From JAQBQB01 sp963757185 (GTDB lineage: Bacteria; Gemmatimonadota; Gemmatimonadetes; Gemmatimonadales; Gemmatimonadaceae): a DNA stretch of 64,000 bases. The DNA is taken from positions 372,001 to 436,000 of the forward strand of contig CAVWQI010000009.1 in assembly GCA_963757185.1 (NCBI GenBank), written 5' to 3'. Shown here one piece after another: positions 46,656-56,334 of the stretch; position 1 is the first letter of the stretch; every line of letters begins with the position of its first letter. The notes beneath the pieces are model-generated. The model was not told the origin of the DNA. It saw only the letters and a list, made by a program, of their open reading frames with translations, and did not search any database. The position numbers were made by a program, and so were the translations under genes.

Positions 46656-47437
46656 GCGACGCCAACCTCGTCGCCATGACGCGCGCGCCGTCGCCGCGGA
46701 TGGAGCTCGGCGAGCGCACGTACGTCGACGACACGCCGATCGACGGACCGCTGGCGCTGCACCAACATCAGCAGTATCAGGACGCCCTGCGTCGCTGCGG
46801 CGCCCGCGTCGTCTCGCTCCCGGGATGTCAGGATTTGGCGGACTGCGTGTTCGTCGAGGACACGGCCATCGTCGTCGACGAGCTCGCGGTGATGATGTCG
46901 ATGGGCGCCGTGTCGCGGCGTGACGAAGTGCCCACCATCGAGGCGGCGCTTCGCGAGTTTCGCACGATCGCACACGTGAAGCTGCCGGCGCGGATAGACG
47001 GCGGCGATGTCGTGCGCAGCGGACACGAGGTCTTCGTGGGGCTGTCGCAGCGGACGAACGCGGCCGGTGCCGACGCGCTGCGCGACATCCTCGCGCCCTT
47101 CGGCTATTCGGTGACGGCGGTTCCGGTCCTCGGCTGTCTTCACCTCAAGACCGCGTGCAGCGCGCTCCCGGACGGCAGCCTTTTGGTGAATTCGGACCTC
47201 ATTGGAGTCTCACCGATTCGAGGACGCGAGCTCGTATCCGTTCCGAAGGCCGAACCGCTCGCCGGCGACGTGCTCGTGATCGGCGAGCGGATCATCGCGT
47301 CCGACGCGTTCCCCGAGACGATCTCACTTCTCGGGTCGCGCGGCTGGGAGGTGGTACCGGTCTCGGTGAGCGAGTTCGCGAAGGCCGAGGGCGGCGTGAC
47401 TTGCATGAGCCTCGTCTTCAACGCCGGGCTCGATTGA
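46652..47437 (+). CDS. Dimethylarginine dimethylaminohydrolase-like amidinohydrolase
   Basis: The 261-residue protein has the DDAH/arginine deiminase fold motifs: FVEDTAIVVDE, HLKTACS with the histidine, and the catalytic cysteine in GGVTCMS near the C-terminus. DDAH converts methylated arginine to citrulline and an amine. Another guanidino substrate is possible. The GTG start overlaps the upstream stop as GTGA; ATG at 46676 is the alternative. Coupling to the spermidine-synthase-like gene suggests linked arginine/polyamine chemistry, which is inference. Confidence 0.8.
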   Translation: MSDANLVAMTRAPSPRMELGERTYVDDTPIDGPLALHQHQQYQDALRRCGARVVSLPGCQDLADCVFVEDTAIVVDELAVMMSMGAVSRRDEVPTIEAALREFRTIAHVKLPARIDGGDVVRSGHEVFVGLSQRTNAAGADALRDILAPFGYSVTAVPVLGCLHLKTACSALPDGSLLVNSDLIGVSPIRGRELVSVPKAEPLAGDVLVIGERIIASDAFPETISLLGSRGWEVVPVSVSEFAKAEGGVTCMSLVFNAGLD

Positions 47438-47455
47438 CGGCCTAGCGAGCGCGAC

Positions 47456-47731
47456 TCACTTCTTGCCGGCCTTCGGACCCTTCCCTGTTTTGGGCCGCGT
47501 CCACTTCTCGGCGAGCAACGCGAGCATGATGCCGAACGGAACGTTGAGCGCGGCCATCAGAACGGCGACGAGGAGCGACAGGAAATCGTAGGGCCGCTCG
47601 GTGCGCCCGAGATTGATGACCACAGCGGCGACCGCGGCGAGCAAGCCGAGGATGAACCCCGTTCGGCCGGCCGCGTCCTGGCGCGCCTTGATCTCCGGAT
47701 CGTCTTCCGGTTTTTGTCGTGGGACATCCAC
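47456..47731 (-). CDS. Small membrane protein of unknown function
   Basis: The 91-residue protein has two hydrophobic segments (about residues 22-40 and 48-72) and basic ends (KTGKGPKAGKK), so it is an inner-membrane hairpin with both ends in the cytoplasm. GTG at 47731 was chosen as the start; longer frames upstream are of low quality. No family is recognised. It converges with the DDAH-like gene, 18 bases apart. Confidence 0.5.
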   Translation of the reverse strand: MDVPRQKPEDDPEIKARQDAAGRTGFILGLLAAVAAVVINLGRTERPYDFLSLLVAVLMAALNVPFGIMLALLAEKWTRPKTGKGPKAGKK

Positions 47732-47800
47732 GGGGAAGAAGATAAGCGCGCGGGCCCGTGGGTCACGACCGCATCGGCCGGCGACGACTGCAACTGCTTT

Positions 47801-47826
47801 ACCGCAGAGGCGCAGAGACGCGGAGA
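47801..47826. repeat. Short period-8 repeat, CRCAGAGR type
   Basis: Three units, ccgcagag, gcgcagag and acgcggag, lie between two genes. The phrase resembles a repeat that I recall from intergenic regions of other bacteria. It shares the eight-base period of the repeats near atpH and atpB, but not their sequence. Confidence 0.45.
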
Positions 47827-47940
47827 ACAGCCGCAGATGGCGAGCTGAGTCGCGCAACTAGCCGGGGTTTTTTCGTGGCTGCCGCTCGGGAAGCCACGCA
47901 TGCCGTGGATGCCGAGGTGGTCACGATTGAGAAGCGCTGA

Positions 47941-47987
47941 GAAAAAAGTACGCACCCGCCGACAGTGGATCATCGACGGGTGCGCAC
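47941..47987 (-). terminator. Rho-independent terminator after the VPS10 gene
   Basis: On the minus strand an eight-base GC-rich stem (CGCACCCG with CGGGTGCG; 47951-47958 and 47977-47984) closes an 18-base loop and is followed by a run of six T. It lies about 25 bases downstream of the large VPS10 gene stop. Confidence 0.8.
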
Positions 47988-48012
47988 GTGCACAGGCCGC
48001 TACGTCACACGG

Positions 48013-51000
48013 TCAGCGCGCTTTGAACCATTTGTCCTCGAGCACCTCGAACGGCTTTGTGTAGGTCTGGCCGTTCACGACGATTTTGGCCGTGTAGGTG
48101 CCGGGCTGAATCGCCGCGCCACCGCCTCCACGTCCGCCGCCTCCTCCGCCACCACCGCCGCCACCGCCACCGCCACCACTGCAGCCCGCATCGGCACCGC
48201 CGCCAGCACCGCCGCGGCCACCGAACCCGCCTCCGCCACCGCCGCCGAGAGCGGGTGCGATGAGCGCCCACTGGACCTTGTGGAGGCCCGCGGTCTTCGG
48301 AGCATCGGTCGTGCACAACGTCCGGCCGGTCGCGTCGACCACCGACACTTTCACGTCGGTCGCGTTGGACTTGAGGTAGTAGCTGATCGCCGTACCGCGC
48401 GGCGCGTTCTCACCGAGGAAGTTCTTCTGTCCGCCGATGTGCGGATTGTTGGTGAGATCCGTGATGTAGTCGATCGCCGGCCGCGGGTTGAAGACGTGCA
48501 CGTCTTCGTTCATCACGGTCGAGGTCATTTCCTCGAGCGGCGTGATGTCGTCGGCGATCCAGATGCTGCGGCCGTGGGTCGCGACGATGAGGTCACCCTC
48601 GCGCGGATGGATGAGAATGTCGTCCGTCCGCACGGTCGGGTAATCGTTCATGAACCGCTCCCAGTGCTTGCCGCCATTGAGAGAGGTGAAGAGCCCGAAC
48701 TCGGTGCCCACGAACAGCAGGTCCTTGTTCTTGGGATCTTCGCGGACGACCTGCACGTTCCCGTACGCCGGCAGGTCGTTCGTGATGTTCGTGAACGTCT
48801 TGCCGTAGTCGCGCGTGACGAACACGTACGGATGCAGATCGTCGCTGCGGTGTCCGTCGATCGAGACGTACGCCGTGCCGGCGTCGAAATGCGACGCGTC
48901 GATGCGCGAGATCCAGAACGGATCATCGTTCGTGAGCGCGCCCTGCGGCAGGCCCTGGATGTTCTTGCCGACTTCCGTGAACGTGAGTGCACCGTCGCGG
49001 CTCACCTGGAGGTTGCCGTCGTCGGTGCCGGCCCAGACGACGCCCGGCATCACCGGCGACTCGCTCACCGCGATGATCGTGCTGTACGCCGACAAGCCGT
49101 CGTTCTTGGACAGCTGCGACTTGTCGCCCGCGACGCCCATCACCGTCACCTTGCAGCGATCGACCTGTTTGGTGAGGTCGGGGCTCGCGACCCACGACGT
49201 GCCGCGGTCGTACGACTTGAACAGCCGGTTGCCGCCGAGATAGATGATGTCGGGGTTGTGCGGCGAGAGCTCGTACGGCGTGTTCCAGTTGAAGCGATAC
49301 GCCTCGCCGCCCTCGGCGTTGATCACGTTCTTCCGTGCGGCCGCGCCGCCGCGGCCGCCACCACCACCGCCGCCGCCACGGCCGCCGCCTGGCGCGCGGC
49401 CGTCGACGCACGCAGCCGCGGACGACTCACCGCCCGCCGCACCGCCCGCCAGCTGTACGCGCGGACCCGAGTTCGGCTTGATGCTGACCGTCTGTCCCGC
49501 GTTCAGGTCGTAGCGCGACGTGTTGCCGTCCTGGGACTCGCAGAAGATGAAGTTCGGATTGTTGACGTTGACGCCGGTGTAGAACCCGTCGCCGCCGCAG
49601 ATGCCGAACCAATCCATGTTGGTGATGCCGCCGCGGCCGCGCTTCGAGCTCGGACCGCCCCAGCTGTTGTTGTCCTGCAGGCCGGTGTAGACGTTATAAG
49701 GATGCTCATTGTCGGCCGTCACGACGTACGCGAGGCCGGTCGCCATCGTCGCGACGAAGTCCCAGGTGCGACCCTGGTCGTAGCTGATGTCCAGGCCGCC
49801 GTCGTTGCCGATCATGAGGTGCTTGCCGTTGCGCGGATCGACCCAGATCGCGTGCTGGTCGACGTGCGCCGGCGATTCGTTGCCGCCCGCGTCATCGAGC
49901 GTGGCGAACGTCTTGCCGGCGTCGAGCGACTTCGCAACCGGCAGCCCGGCGACGTAGATCGTGTTCGGGTTCTGCGGATCGACGCGCAACTGGCTGAAAT
50001 ACATCGGGCGCGAGTTGCAGTTGCTCACGAACGTGAACGAGCGCCCGCGATTGTCGGAGCGGAAAACGCCGCCGAGCTTCGGATCGAGCGGAGGGAGCGC
50101 TGGCGTCGAGTCAGCCCCGGCGCCTCTTCCGCGACCACGTCCGCCGGTCTGCGCGCTCGGCGCGCCGTTGTTGCAGTAGCCGGTGCTCGGATCGACGCCG
50201 CGGCCACCACCGCCACCCGCGCCGCCCGCCGGAGTTGCCGCCTCGGTCGCCGGGCCACCGCGGCCACGCAGCTCGCCGCCGCTCTCGCCGGCCTCGACCT
50301 GCGCGTACACGATGTTTGGGCTCGACGCGGCGATGCTCAGCGCGATGCGTCCATACGTGCCCGGCGGAAGTCCGTTGGTCAGCTTCGTCCACGTCTTTCC
50401 GGCGTCTTCCGTTTTCCAGATCGCGCTGCCCGGACCGCCGCCGTTGAAGCAGCAGCTCGTGCGACGGCGCTGATAGCTCGACGCATAGAGCACGTTGGTG
50501 TTCGACGGATCGATGGCGATGTCGTTGAACCCCGTGTTCTCGTCGATGTACTTGATCTTGTTCCACGTCTTGCCGCCGTCCGTCGTCTTGAAGATGCCGC
50601 GCTCCGGATTTGGTCCGAAGAGGTGCCCCGGCGACGCGACGTAGACGACTTCGGGGTTGTTCTTGTCGATCACGATGCGGCCGATCGACTGCGTCTCCTT
50701 CAGTCCGAGGTTCGTAAACGTCTTTCCGCCGTCGGTCGACTTGTAGATCCCGTCGCCGAACGAAGACGTCTGCCGATTGTTCGGCTCACCCGTGCCGACG
50801 TAGACGATGTCGGGATTCGTCGGGTGAATGGCGATGTCGCCGATCGACGCCGAGCCGTACGTCTGGAAGATCGGCTTGAACGACACGCCGTTGTCTTCGG
50901 ACTTGAAGACACCGCCGACGGCATAGCCGATGTAGATGACGTTCGGATCGCTGAGCGACACCTCGATATCGTCGAGACGTCCGCCCATGCTCGCCGGACC

Positions 51001-51150
51001 GATCGAGCGAAACGTGAAGCTCGACAGGAGCGGGTTCGTCGATGTGTTGAAGGGTGCCTCACGATCGCGCGCCCCGCGGCCTTGCGCGGAGATCTGCGTC
51101 GCGATGAGCGACGCGGCGATCGGGAGGAGAGAACTGTAGCGCGCACGCAT
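48013..51150 (-). CDS. Secreted VPS10/BNR-repeat beta-propeller protein
   Basis: The 1045-residue protein begins with a signal peptide ending in SAQ and then has many Asp-box blades of the form STDGGKTFTN and TTDGGKTWNK, as in sortilin VPS10 domains and sialidase-like propellers. No sialidase catalytic residues were identified. Several glycine-rich tracts interrupt blades, and the C-terminal part resembles an Ig-like domain. GGAGG lies six bases before the ATG at 51150. It is likely an extracellular binding or glycan-interacting protein. A terminator follows. Confidence 0.85.
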   Translation of the reverse strand: MRARYSSLLPIAASLIATQISAQGRGARDREAPFNTSTNPLLSSFTFRSIGPASMGGRLDDIEVSLSDPNVIYIGYAVGGVFKSEDNGVSFKPIFQTYGSASIGDIAIHPTNPDIVYVGTGEPNNRQTSSFGDGIYKSTDGGKTFTNLGLKETQSIGRIVIDKNNPEVVYVASPGHLFGPNPERGIFKTTDGGKTWNKIKYIDENTGFNDIAIDPSNTNVLYASSYQRRRTSCCFNGGGPGSAIWKTEDAGKTWTKLTNGLPPGTYGRIALSIAASSPNIVYAQVEAGESGGELRGRGGPATEAATPAGGAGGGGGRGVDPSTGYCNNGAPSAQTGGRGRGRGAGADSTPALPPLDPKLGGVFRSDNRGRSFTFVSNCNSRPMYFSQLRVDPQNPNTIYVAGLPVAKSLDAGKTFATLDDAGGNESPAHVDQHAIWVDPRNGKHLMIGNDGGLDISYDQGRTWDFVATMATGLAYVVTADNEHPYNVYTGLQDNNSWGGPSSKRGRGGITNMDWFGICGGDGFYTGVNVNNPNFIFCESQDGNTSRYDLNAGQTVSIKPNSGPRVQLAGGAAGGESSAAACVDGRAPGGGRGGGGGGGGRGGAAARKNVINAEGGEAYRFNWNTPYELSPHNPDIIYLGGNRLFKSYDRGTSWVASPDLTKQVDRCKVTVMGVAGDKSQLSKNDGLSAYSTIIAVSESPVMPGVVWAGTDDGNLQVSRDGALTFTEVGKNIQGLPQGALTNDDPFWISRIDASHFDAGTAYVSIDGHRSDDLHPYVFVTRDYGKTFTNITNDLPAYGNVQVVREDPKNKDLLFVGTEFGLFTSLNGGKHWERFMNDYPTVRTDDILIHPREGDLIVATHGRSIWIADDITPLEEMTSTVMNEDVHVFNPRPAIDYITDLTNNPHIGGQKNFLGENAPRGTAISYYLKSNATDVKVSVVDATGRTLCTTDAPKTAGLHKVQWALIAPALGGGGGGGFGGRGGAGGGADAGCSGGGGGGGGGGGGGGGRGGGGAAIQPGTYTAKIVVNGQTYTKPFEVLEDKWFKAR

Positions 51151-51228
51151 GACGGTGCCTCCAAGTGGGGTTTTTGCGCGCTGTGAACATGTCGCGCGAA
51201 ACACCGTCTGGCGAGCACTCAGCGCGAA

Positions 51229-52017
51229 CTACATTCGCCCAACGTTATAGACGACGCCCGCGTAGAGCGCGTGCGGTTGCGGCCCCGCGAGGGGCACGAT
51301 CAAACCGGCGTCGATGGCCAACCACTTTCGAAAAAGAAAGGTTGGACCGGCGAGAACGGCGACGATCGGCGCTTGGCCGGCCGGACCGCCCGTGCCCGGA
51401 TATCCGTAGCACTCGGCGGTCCAGCCGAGCTGCCCGGCCGCAGGGCCGCCAAACGACACGGTCCACAGTGAGGCGTTCTTGGGCACGCCGGATCCGTCGC
51501 CGCTTCTGCGCGTGTAGCCGGCGTTGATGTCCATCGACACCGGGCCCAGAGAGTGACTCGAGATCAACAGGAACGACGCGTCGGTCGTGCCTGTGCCGGT
51601 GCCTTTGCTCGCGTTACCCGTCGGAAATTTCACCGCGGGCAGAACAGCAAAATCGCCGAACAGCGGGGCGTCGTCGAGCAATCGCCACTTGACGTCGACG
51701 CCGACGTCGCCGAGCCCCGTCGTCGCGGGGTCGTGGACCAGGGAGCCGAAGACGCCGAGCTGCGCGTGGCTCGCGAGTCCGAACTTCAGAACCGTCGGCG
51801 TGAACGCCGTCGAGACGCTGGGGTCGAAACGGTCGTGCTCGACTCCGGCCTCGATCTCGAGCCAGCCCGGCGCGACGGTGCCCGCGTGCGTCGCGACGGT
51901 TGGGCGTTCGGGCTGCACAGCGTGCGGATCGGTCGCGTCCTGCGCGCGGAGCGTCCCCGTGACGGCGATGAGAGCGGCGAACGCGAATCGCGCGCGCGAC
52001 GCTGTGCCGCGGCTCAT
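51229..52017 (-). CDS. Putative outer-membrane protein, MetA/transporter-like
   Basis: The 262-residue protein has a signal peptide ending in LRAQ and beta-strand alternation, with FGLASHAQLGVFG and LPAVKFPTGNASKGTGTGTTD, which resemble the MetA-pathway outer-membrane transporter family (PF13557-like). It may be a channel or lipid-associated barrel. Ligand unknown. It lies 79 bases from the start of the VPS10 gene, transcribed in the same direction. Confidence 0.65.
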   Translation of the reverse strand: MSRGTASRARFAFAALIAVTGTLRAQDATDPHAVQPERPTVATHAGTVAPGWLEIEAGVEHDRFDPSVSTAFTPTVLKFGLASHAQLGVFGSLVHDPATTGLGDVGVDVKWRLLDDAPLFGDFAVLPAVKFPTGNASKGTGTGTTDASFLLISSHSLGPVSMDINAGYTRRSGDGSGVPKNASLWTVSFGGPAAGQLGWTAECYGYPGTGGPAGQAPIVAVLAGPTFLFRKWLAIDAGLIVPLAGPQPHALYAGVVYNVGRM

Positions 52018-52033
52018 GCGATTACGCGCGACC

Positions 52034-52843
52034 TCAGCGTCCCGCAGGAGCGGAACCCCAGCCGATCCCTCGCGCCTCGAACGCGTCGACGTCGGCGAAA
52101 TAGTCGCGGACCATCTCGCTCGAGCGCGGGTTCGTGTACACCTCGGCCACCGGATTCTCGATCACACTCGCGAAGACGTCGGCGACGTCTTCGACGGATT
52201 GCACGTGTGGCCCGGAGTAGACCGGCGTGCCGGGCGGCGAATAGACCGCGTTCTTTCCGAATTCCGTCGCGACCATGCCCGGCATGACGAGCGTGACGTG
52301 AATGTTCGGGTGCGTCTTGCGGAGATCCATTCGGAGATTCGCCGTGAGCGCGTTGAGCGCGGCCTTCGAGGCATTGTAGGCCGAACGATGCGTGGCCAGC
52401 GGCACCCGCGCGAGGAACGATGACACGTTGATGATCTGGCCAGTGCCGTCCGCCTCTTTGGACATGAAGTATCCGGCGGATATCTGCATGCCGTGGAGCG
52501 CCGACTTGAGGTTGACCGACATCATTTCATCGACGTCGATGTCCGTCAGCTCGAGGACCGTGCGAGTCATGCCCTGGCCGGCGTTGTTGATCCACACGTC
52601 GAAGCCGCCGAATCTGTCGATCGCGGTGGTGGCGACCGTCTGCAGGTCGGTGCGGCTGGTGGCGTCGGCCACCACGGCCAGGGCGCGGGAGCCGTTGGCG
52701 TTCAACTCGTCGACGACGCGCTCGAGCTCACTTTGGCGCCGAGCGGTCAACACGAGGGTATGACCATCCGCGGCGAGCCGCCGCGCCACGCCGGCGCCAA
52801 TGCCGGCGCTGGCGCCGGTGATCACGATCGTCTTGTTCGCCAT
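52034..52843 (-). CDS. Short-chain dehydrogenase/reductase
   Basis: The 269-residue protein has the NAD(P)-binding TGASAGIG motif, NNAG, and the catalytic serine with YNASK. It would oxidise or reduce an alcohol/ketone substrate that cannot be identified. The gene lies in the same direction as the outer-membrane protein gene and is separated from the DPP-IV-type gene by about 120 bases of divergent upstream region. Confidence 0.9.
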   Translation of the reverse strand: MANKTIVITGASAGIGAGVARRLAADGHTLVLTARRQSELERVVDELNANGSRALAVVADATSRTDLQTVATTAIDRFGGFDVWINNAGQGMTRTVLELTDIDVDEMMSVNLKSALHGMQISAGYFMSKEADGTGQIINVSSFLARVPLATHRSAYNASKAALNALTANLRMDLRKTHPNIHVTLVMPGMVATEFGKNAVYSPPGTPVYSGPHVQSVEDVADVFASVIENPVAEVYTNPRSSEMVRDYFADVDAFEARGIGWGSAPAGR

Positions 52844-52964
52844 TTGTCTGCGTCTGCTCGGTGCGGCTGGATTCGCGGGAACATAGCGGGAGGCCCATCG
52901 ACTTTCGACTGCGCCCGCCCGAACTTATTCAAGCCAGCTTCGCACACTTCAGAGGTTATCCGTC

Positions 52965-55133
52965 ATGATCGACAGGTTCACGGCCCGGTGCTTCGCAAGG
53001 ATCGGGCTCGCGGTCGTCATCTCCGGCGCGGCGGCACACGCCGTGGCCGCGCAAGACCGGCTCAAATCGATGCCGGGGTACGACCAGTACCAGCGCATGG
53101 CGCCGCAGATCGCGCAGGTCGCCGCGTCGGTCACGAGTCGCGCGTTCACGCAAAACGGCGCGGCCGTCTCGTGGACGCCCGACAGCAAGTACGTGATGTA
53201 TCAAATCGGCGGCGAAGCGCGAACGTACGACGTCGCGGCCCGAAAGACCGTCGATCAGGCCGCGCCGCCGGCGGGCCAGACGCCGCCCGCCGGGCGCGGA
53301 CGCGGACGCGGGTCGGCAGTCGGCGCACCGGAACGCGGCCGACAATTCGCCGCGACGGTTGCGCCGGCGGGCAATCACCGCGCGATCTACAGAGACCGCA
53401 ACGTGTGGATCGCCGACTCGACGGGCGCGAACGCGGTCGCGATCACGACCGACGGCAGCGACAAGTCGCGCGTCAAGTACGGCACAGCGAGTTGGGTGTA
53501 CGGCGAGGAGCTGAGCCAGCGCACGGCGATGTGGTGGTCGCCCGACGGGAAGAAGTTGGCGTTCTACCGCTTCGACGAGAGCAAGGTCCCGGATTTCTAC
53601 CTCACGCCGAACCTCACGAAAATCCAGGACACGCTCGACATCGAGGCGTATCCCAAGCCCGGCGTGGCCAATCCGATCGTGGATCTGATGGTCTACGACG
53701 TGGACACGAAGACCACGACCAAGATCAACGTCCGCGACGGAAAGGATTTCGCGAACGACGTGCTCGGGTACTACGTCTTTCGCGTCGAGTGGTCGCCAAA
53801 GGGCGACGAGCTGACATTCCTGCGCACGAATCGCCGGCAGAACGCGCTCGAGATGGTCGCCTGCGCGCCGTCGGCGCCGAGCTGCCGCGTCGTGATCCAC
53901 GAGGAGTGGCCGACGGGTTGGATCGACGACGATCCCGCCCCGAGTGTCCAATGGCTCGACGACGGCAACCGTTTCATCTGGGAATCCGATCGCTCGGGTT
54001 TCAAGAACTACTATCTGTACGACTTCAAGGCCGGCAAACTGATCAACCCGATCACGAAGCTCGGCGCCGAGGTGTCGAGCATCGTGCGCGTTGACGAGCC
54101 GTCGAAGACGCTCTATTACATGGCCCGCGACGGCGACAATTACATGAAGTTCCAGTTTCACCGCGTGAAGCTCGACGGGACGGATGACGTACGCCTCACC
54201 GACGCGAAGTTCAACCACACCGTCCAGCTCGCGCCGGACATGAAGCACTTCGTGGACGTGGCCGAGACGCACGACCAGCCCGCGGTCACGCGCCTCGTCG
54301 ACATGAAGGGGACGGTCGAAGGCGAGATCGCACGCGTCGACATCGCCAAGTTCGATCAGCTCGGGCTCAAGAAGCTCGAGATGTACTCGTACCCGACGTC
54401 AGACGGCCAGGCGACGCTGCACGGCTTGATCAGCTATCCGTCGACGTTCGATCCGAGCAAGAAGTATCCGGTGTTGGTGAGCGTTTATGGCGGCCCGGGA
54501 GTCGGCAACAGCACCAACGAGCGCTTCGGCGTGCCGAGCGCGCTCACCGAGTTGGGATTCATCGTGCTTCAGGTCGAGGCGCGCACGAATCCGGGCATGG
54601 GGCGGAAGTATCTCGACGCGGTGTACCTCAAGCTCGGGCAAGTCGAGATCGACGACATGGCGGACGGCGTGAAGGCGCTCTTCACTCGCCCGTACATCGA
54701 CGCGAACCGCGTCGGTATCTTCGGCACGTCGTACGGCGGCTACACGTCGGTGATGGAGCTGCTCCGCCATCCCGAAGTGTTCGCCGCCGCGTCGGCGTCG
54801 TCGCCGCCGACCGACTGGCGCAACTACGACACGATCTACACCGAGCGCTACATGTGGATTCCACAGGAGAATCCCGACGGCTACAACAAAGGCTCGGCGA
54901 TGACGTACGTGAACAACCTTCGCGGGCGTCTGATGCTCTACTTCGGCACGGCCGACAACAACGTGCATCCGTCGAACATGATGCAGCTGGTCTCGGCCCT
55001 GCAGCGCGCCGGGAAGAGCTTCGATCTGCAACTCGGGCCCGACCAGGGACACTCGGGGCTCAACTCGCAGCGGATGCTGGAGTTCTTCATCGAGAATCTC
55101 GTGATCTCGCCGCCCGGCCCGAAAACGCACTAA
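52965..55133 (+). CDS. Secreted dipeptidyl-peptidase IV-type S9 peptidase
   Basis: The 722-residue protein has a signal peptide ending in VAAQ, a DPP-IV N-terminal propeller, and an alpha/beta-hydrolase domain. The catalytic serine is Ser589 in GTSYGGY, the acid is Asp664 in GTADNN and the histidine is His696 in DQGHSG. It would release dipeptides, often with proline or alanine second, in the periplasm or outside. A RGRGRG tract lies near residue 110. Two ThDP-enzyme subunit genes follow closely. Confidence 0.9.
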   Translation: MIDRFTARCFARIGLAVVISGAAAHAVAAQDRLKSMPGYDQYQRMAPQIAQVAASVTSRAFTQNGAAVSWTPDSKYVMYQIGGEARTYDVAARKTVDQAAPPAGQTPPAGRGRGRGSAVGAPERGRQFAATVAPAGNHRAIYRDRNVWIADSTGANAVAITTDGSDKSRVKYGTASWVYGEELSQRTAMWWSPDGKKLAFYRFDESKVPDFYLTPNLTKIQDTLDIEAYPKPGVANPIVDLMVYDVDTKTTTKINVRDGKDFANDVLGYYVFRVEWSPKGDELTFLRTNRRQNALEMVACAPSAPSCRVVIHEEWPTGWIDDDPAPSVQWLDDGNRFIWESDRSGFKNYYLYDFKAGKLINPITKLGAEVSSIVRVDEPSKTLYYMARDGDNYMKFQFHRVKLDGTDDVRLTDAKFNHTVQLAPDMKHFVDVAETHDQPAVTRLVDMKGTVEGEIARVDIAKFDQLGLKKLEMYSYPTSDGQATLHGLISYPSTFDPSKKYPVLVSVYGGPGVGNSTNERFGVPSALTELGFIVLQVEARTNPGMGRKYLDAVYLKLGQVEIDDMADGVKALFTRPYIDANRVGIFGTSYGGYTSVMELLRHPEVFAAASASSPPTDWRNYDTIYTERYMWIPQENPDGYNKGSAMTYVNNLRGRLMLYFGTADNNVHPSNMMQLVSALQRAGKSFDLQLGPDQGHSGLNSQRMLEFFIENLVISPPGPKTH

Positions 55134-55137
55134 CGGA

Positions 55138-55626
55138 ATGTTCTCCGGGGAAGAGATCGCGTCGCTGCTCGAACGACTCGGCGTCACTCACGTGGTGACG
55201 GTGCCGGACAGCACGATCGGTCCGTGGCAGTCGGAGCTCGAGCGGCGCGGCACGATTCGCGTCGTGCGCGTTTGCCGCGAGGGTGAAACCTGGCAAGTCG
55301 CCGCCGGGTTGCACCTCGGCGGCGCGGTGCCGCTCGTGCTGATTCAGTGCACGGGACTATTCGAGTCCGGCGACGCGATCCGCAACGCGCTGCACGACTG
55401 GAAGCTTCCGATTCTCAGCATGATCGGATATCGGAGCTATCTGAATCAGGACAACCTGCCGGGAGATACCTGCCTCGTGTTCACCGAGCCAACGCTCGAC
55501 GCCTGGCGGATTCCGTATCGACTCATCACCCGCCGAGATCAAATGCCCGAGATCGAGGCGCACTACCGGGCGGCGAGCGTTTCCGGCGCGCCGGGATCGG
55601 TCGTGATCGCGGAGGGCAGGTCATGA
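55138..55626 (+). CDS. ThDP-dependent decarboxylase, alpha (PYR) subunit
   Basis: The 162-residue protein resembles the alpha subunit of two-subunit decarboxylases such as sulfopyruvate decarboxylase (ComD). It has the conserved glutamate in CREGE that activates the cofactor. It lacks the second half of the enzyme, which the next gene supplies. The start lies four bases after the peptidase stop, and its stop overlaps the next start as ATGA, so the three genes are likely an operon. Confidence 0.8.
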   Translation: MFSGEEIASLLERLGVTHVVTVPDSTIGPWQSELERRGTIRVVRVCREGETWQVAAGLHLGGAVPLVLIQCTGLFESGDAIRNALHDWKLPILSMIGYRSYLNQDNLPGDTCLVFTEPTLDAWRIPYRLITRRDQMPEIEAHYRAASVSGAPGSVVIAEGRS

Positions 55627-56201
55627 GTGGGCGGATGCCGGCCCGTGACGCTTTGGCCGCGATCCACGGCGCGCGCGGCGAACGCGACATCGTCGTCACC
55701 ACGATGACGCCGGCGCGAGATTGGATGACCTTCACGCAGCACGCGCTCGACGTCGTGATGGTGCCGTCGGCGATGGGACACGCGACGTCGATCGGTCTCG
55801 GGCTGGCGCTGGCGCAGCCGACGCGCCGAGTGATCGTCTGCAACGGCGACGGCTCGATGCTCATGAATCTCGGCTCGCTCGTGTCGATCGCCGATGCCAA
55901 GGCGACCAACTTGATCGTGGCGATGTTCGAGAACGGCGTCTACGAGGTGACCGGCGAAGAGCCGATCCCCGGCGCCGGCGCCGTCGACTTCGTCGCGATC
56001 GCGAAGGCCGCAGGCTTCTGCTCGACGTTCGAGTTCTCTGATCTAGCGGCCTGGCAATCGAGGGCGCCCGAAGTACTCGCCTCGCCGGGACCGACGTTCG
56101 TCACGCTTCACGTCGAGACGCAGCCCGGAACGCCCGCGCCCAAATCGCCCGGACCCGCATCGGAACGCGGTCGCCGACTGATGGACGCGCTACGGGGTTG
56201 A
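55623..56201 (+). CDS. ThDP-dependent decarboxylase, beta (PP) subunit
   Basis: The 192-residue protein carries the ThDP-diphosphate motif GDGSMLMNLGS, with an acidic-residue-rich segment and FENGVYE about 25 residues later, as in ComE and phosphonopyruvate decarboxylase C-terminal halves. Together with the alpha subunit it should decarboxylate a 2-oxo acid. The substrate is unknown, and neighbours suggest nothing beyond the upstream peptidase. Confidence 0.82.
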   Translation: MSGRMPARDALAAIHGARGERDIVVTTMTPARDWMTFTQHALDVVMVPSAMGHATSIGLGLALAQPTRRVIVCNGDGSMLMNLGSLVSIADAKATNLIVAMFENGVYEVTGEEPIPGAGAVDFVAIAKAAGFCSTFEFSDLAAWQSRAPEVLASPGPTFVTLHVETQPGTPAPKSPGPASERGRRLMDALRG

Positions 56202-56334
56202 GGAAGCGCCTTTTGCGGTTCACAAAAAAGCAGTCTCCGTTTTGTTCCGTTTCAACCGTTTGTTTCCGTGTTCCAATTGTTGATGCCCGTCGTGGCGAGT
56301 GAGTCCCGAGCGCCAAGACCAGCCATAACAATTG

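Noticed and set aside
47965..51186. Very long plus-strand open frame antisense to the VPS10 gene
   Set aside because: It is the antisense shadow of a well-supported signal-peptide-bearing propeller gene; the antisense protein has no family pattern and is low complexity.
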